From the NCBI GenBank assembly GCA_964419225.1, contig CAYQPF010000002.1:60281-124280 (forward strand): DNA of 64,000 nt, written 5' to 3'. Position 1 is the stretch's first letter; every line of letters starts with the position of its first letter. Made by a program: the position numbers and the translations under genes. The notes below the pieces were generated by a model that searched no databases, was not told the origin of the DNA, and worked only from the letters and a program-made list of their open reading frames with translations. The DNA comes from CAYQPF01 sp964419225 (lineage in GTDB: Bacteria > Cloacimonadota > Cloacimonadia > Cloacimonadales > CAYQPF01). Positions 61,365 to 64,000 of the stretch are shown here, one piece after another.

Positions 61365-64000
61365 CTATTTAAGTAAAATCATCTTGCGGGTGATGGTTTT
61401 AGTTTCTGTTTTCAGCCTGTAAAAATAAATGCCCGATGTTACAGAATTCCCTCTCTTATCTTTCCCGTCCCACATTTTTGTATTGAACCCTTGTTTTTGT
61501 GATCCATTATACAAAGTTGTTACTTTTTGGCCTTTTATGTTGTAAATCGACAGATCAATTTTCTGCTCTTTATCCAAAGAAAAAGAAATATTAGTTGTAG
61601 GATTAAAGGGATTGGGATAGTTTTGGGTTAGGGTAATTAGCGGTTTTATTTGATCATTCCCCTCAGATTCAAGAGGCTCATTATAAAGATTATGCAGGAC
61701 ATAGGTCAGAAATTCCTTAGTCTGATCAGGTTTGATATAGTATAGAGGTACACTTAAAACCACAGCTTTATAGTCATTCCCCAAATACTCATAACCCACC
61801 ACATGATCGTTGAATGCTCCTGCAGGAGTGTCATTACCATAAAGAGATTTGAATGAGTAAATTGGTTGAGCAGAACTTGTGGGAGTTAAGACTTCCATTC
61901 CAAATAGATGTGTATCCCAACTACTGGGAATTTTTGTCGAATCTACCTCAAGTATAGGGTACTCAGGCAGTAAATTCTGAGCATGATTAAACCTTGTTTG
62001 ATTACTATAATCTGTACCACTCATCTTCAAACAGCTCGATTCGAAAGAATATGATGTAAAAATTTCTGGATACCCTGAAGAATATCTGTACAACAGAGAT
62101 GGGGCAAATGAAGTTATTATTATTTTCCCGCCAGCCTGTAAGTACTTTTCAATTTCTGGTTTGTTATACATATGAGAAGTTGATCCAAACACATTTGTAT
62201 GGATCACAACCGTAGAATATGCTCCTAAATCAGCTAATGTTGGTTCTGCCTGATTTGTACAATCATACTCAGTAAAATTAAAATTGCTCAAACAACTTTC
62301 ATAGAAGGCATCAACTTCAACATCTGTAGGGTGAAGTATAGAGCCATTACTATCTCTTGAAAAATCAACAACTAAAATACCCTGATTCAGGGAAATTACT
62401 CTGGTCCTTATTTGTTCTGTAAGAGCACTTTCATTGCCTTCTGTATCATACGATTTTATGCAGTACCAATAAAATTGGCCATCAGTAGGAGTATTATCAA
62501 TATAACCAGCTTGATTGGCATTTACAGTTGCGAGTAGATCTCCTATAGCTCCTTCTGAAGTGGATCTGAAGATTTTGTAGCCTGCTAAATCCAGGTCCAA
62601 AACTGGTTCCCAAGATAATTCTACACTTTGTGTATGTGGTGTTAAGGAAAAATTTGCCGGAATCTCGGGAATTATGCGTGGTATATCTCTGATTGAGACA
62701 ATAAATCCCTCCTGATTCTGATTATCTATCATCGAAATCTCTACTGTATATATAGAATCAGGAAACAGATTGGTTATTGTGAAAGATGTGTCTGTATTTG
62801 CTGCAGTATAAATCATTTCATAATTTGATTTACTTACTCTAAGCTTATAATGATCCACTTCATAATTGTTTAATGGTGACCATCTCGCAACTAAAGTCTG
62901 TCCGTCTCCCTGATTGTATGTTTTGAAATTATACACTTTGTCAGGAATAATTGAAACACTATGCATCATGGCAGCAGTCAATTTGATGATTTCTGCACAA
63001 TAGTCTATATTACAATTTGCCAATATATCATCACCTGTATGGTAGCCTGGACAAAAATCATTTTCAAAAAAAGAAATACAGGGGAGACCTGCAAACCAAA
63101 ACATAACACTGTCAAAAATATGCATATTTAATAAATATTCATCAACAACCAGATCTGTATATACAGGGGTAAGTTCGGTTGCCAATTGGGACAAATATTC
63201 CGATCCGGAATAATAGCAAATCTCAAAAGGATAACTCCCTTCAACTGTAGATGTGGCGATCATATCATTATTGAGATAAGCCTTTATGATCTGTCCGTTC
63301 TCAACAGCAGATTCAGCAAATCTGTTACTTCCACTGCCTCCTAATTCTTCATCCGCAAAGGCTGCAAACATCAAAGTACATTTTGGCTGATAATTGGTAG
63401 CTTTGATAACTCTGGCTAATTCTAATACGGCAGCTGTACCGCTTCCATTATCATCTGCACCCGGTGCATATACCATGCTCGAATCATAACCCTCGTTGCG
63501 TGAATCATAATGCCCGCCTATTACGATTATTTCCTCAGGGTGCTCTGTACCTGGTATTGTGGCAATTACATTGCCCTGAGTTATGTTCTCAGGAGTGAAT
63601 TCCGGAAATGGACTTCTGATTTCAAATGTATCTATAACAACATCAGTATAACCCATTCTTAAAAACTGAGATTTTAACCAACCGCAGATTATAAACCTGT
63701 TCTCTGCAGCCATAAATCTGGTACCAAAATTCTGTAAATTCTGGATAAACCAGGATACACTATCGGGCTCAATACAATCAATTAATTCTTGGGTATCTCT
63801 CGTATGCCTTAAGGTTGGTGCAAGTACCTGCTGCTCTTCCGGATAGGAAGTTGGTTTTAATAGAGTAAGCTTGTTTACAGTAATATCAGCCTCAAATAAC
63901 TCCTTATACGGCAATAGATAAGCTTTCAAAATTGCATACTCCTTATTCTGAAAAATGCTTTTGCCCCAACTTGATTTTATCTCATTATATTTATTTTTAT
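61365..64000 (-). CDS. Secreted M28-family zinc metallopeptidase with sorting tail, 5' truncated
   Basis: The frame stays open past a TTG at 63929 to base 64000, so the start and signal peptide lie outside the window. Zinc ligands are seen in GGHYDS, ADDNGSGTA, DEELGG, LNNDMIA and YHTGDD, the complete M28 aminopeptidase set. Two FN3-like domains follow (PDKVYNFKTYNQGDGQTLVARW.., ANFSLTPHTQSVELSWEPV..). A large segment of unknown fold comes next (VVDFSRDSNGSILHPTDVEVDAFYE..), perhaps flavodoxin-like or GATase-like. The C-terminal sorting module is NYPNPFNPTTNISFSL..GIYFYRLKTETKTITRKMILLK. It is probably an exported aminopeptidase. Confidence 0.9.
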   Translation of the reverse strand, partial: KNKYNEIKSSWGKSIFQNKEYAILKAYLLPYKELFEADITVNKLTLLKPTSYPEEQQVLAPTLRHTRDTQELIDCIEPDSVSWFIQNLQNFGTRFMAAENRFIICGWLKSQFLRMGYTDVVIDTFEIRSPFPEFTPENITQGNVIATIPGTEHPEEIIVIGGHYDSRNEGYDSSMVYAPGADDNGSGTAAVLELARVIKATNYQPKCTLMFAAFADEELGGSGSNRFAESAVENGQIIKAYLNNDMIATSTVEGSYPFEICYYSGSEYLSQLATELTPVYTDLVVDEYLLNMHIFDSVMFWFAGLPCISFFENDFCPGYHTGDDILANCNIDYCAEIIKLTAAMMHSVSIIPDKVYNFKTYNQGDGQTLVARWSPLNNYEVDHYKLRVSKSNYEMIYTAANTDTSFTITNLFPDSIYTVEISMIDNQNQEGFIVSIRDIPRIIPEIPANFSLTPHTQSVELSWEPVLDLDLAGYKIFRSTSEGAIGDLLATVNANQAGYIDNTPTDGQFYWYCIKSYDTEGNESALTEQIRTRVISLNQGILVVDFSRDSNGSILHPTDVEVDAFYESCLSNFNFTEYDCTNQAEPTLADLGAYSTVVIHTNVFGSTSHMYNKPEIEKYLQAGGKIIITSFAPSLLYRYSSGYPEIFTSYSFESSCLKMSGTDYSNQTRFNHAQNLLPEYPILEVDSTKIPSSWDTHLFGMEVLTPTSSAQPIYSFKSLYGNDTPAGAFNDHVVGYEYLGNDYKAVVLSVPLYYIKPDQTKEFLTYVLHNLYNEPLESEGNDQIKPLITLTQNYPNPFNPTTNISFSLDKEQKIDLSIYNIKGQKVTTLYNGSQKQGFNTKMWDGKDKRGNSVTSGIYFYRLKTETKTITRKMILLK

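Overview
The window reads as chromosome from a low-GC, Gram-negative, probably anaerobic bacterium of the FCB/Cloacimonadota kind. This placement is an inference. It rests on secreted proteases ending in YPNPF-type sorting tails, a PgsB-PgsC-PgsW polyglutamate locus, a membrane pyrophosphatase, a DUF1703 AAA/nuclease protein, and gene spacers full of short degenerate repeats. No phage, insertion sequence, rRNA or CRISPR array is visible. Both edges cut genes: an arylsulfotransferase-like CDS on the left and an M28 peptidase on the right, which stays open in frame to base 64000.

Layout. 1-4.5 kb: end of an ASST-like gene, a repeat-filled spacer, then three tandem secreted paralogues. 4.9-8.2 kb: a QueG-like Fe-S protein, then a cysteine desulfurase directly followed by mnmA (tRNA 2-thiolation). 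8.2-8.9 kb: two 49-bp higher-order heptamer arrays around a four-helix-bundle gene. 8.9-11.5 kb: an AmrS-type radical SAM enzyme with a NusG_II protein, and an AI-2E/PerM-type permease. 11.5-16.5 kb: pgsB-pgsC-pgsW followed by a secreted protein, a predicted outer-membrane barrel and a small acidic protein, which may form a polyglutamate synthesis and export unit. 16.7-24.7 kb (minus strand): a gene split by an in-frame TAG, ddl, a PiT/DUF47 phosphate pair, and ruvB-flippase-glycosyltransferase. 24.8-32 kb: an outer-membrane protein, a propeller lipoprotein, hflX behind an unusual leader, and hppA. 32-37 kb: gyrB-gyrA and a lipoprotein. 37-40 kb: a membrane protein, a parvulin lipoprotein and four tRNA genes. 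40-47 kb: PK_C-like, nadE, TPR, ribD, mlaE-mlaF-mlaD and a TPR lipoprotein. 47-64 kb: BtpA, a THUMP-like methyltransferase, an S8 protease, an FGE-fold protein, a DUF1703 protein, a methyltransferase, an RND pump with its adaptor, and the M28 peptidase.

The observations most worth following up are these. (1) The hflX leader has a strong promoter, a rod-like RNA domain, a nine-codon ORF MKKYIRLRK carrying the RLR macrolide-arrest motif, and mutually exclusive antiterminator and terminator helices ahead of the gene. It looks like an antibiotic-sensing attenuator. (2) The C-terminus of an FGE-fold secreted protein looks like a diversity-generating retroelement variable region, with no reverse transcriptase in the window. 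(3) Repeat arrays are built from 49-bp units of seven heptamers, and the first heptamer contains the TAG stop codon of the upstream gene. (4) An Mla-type ATPase has lost its ABC signature, H-loop histidine and catalytic glutamate. (5) GyrA has Gln83 and Pro87 at the quinolone-contact positions.
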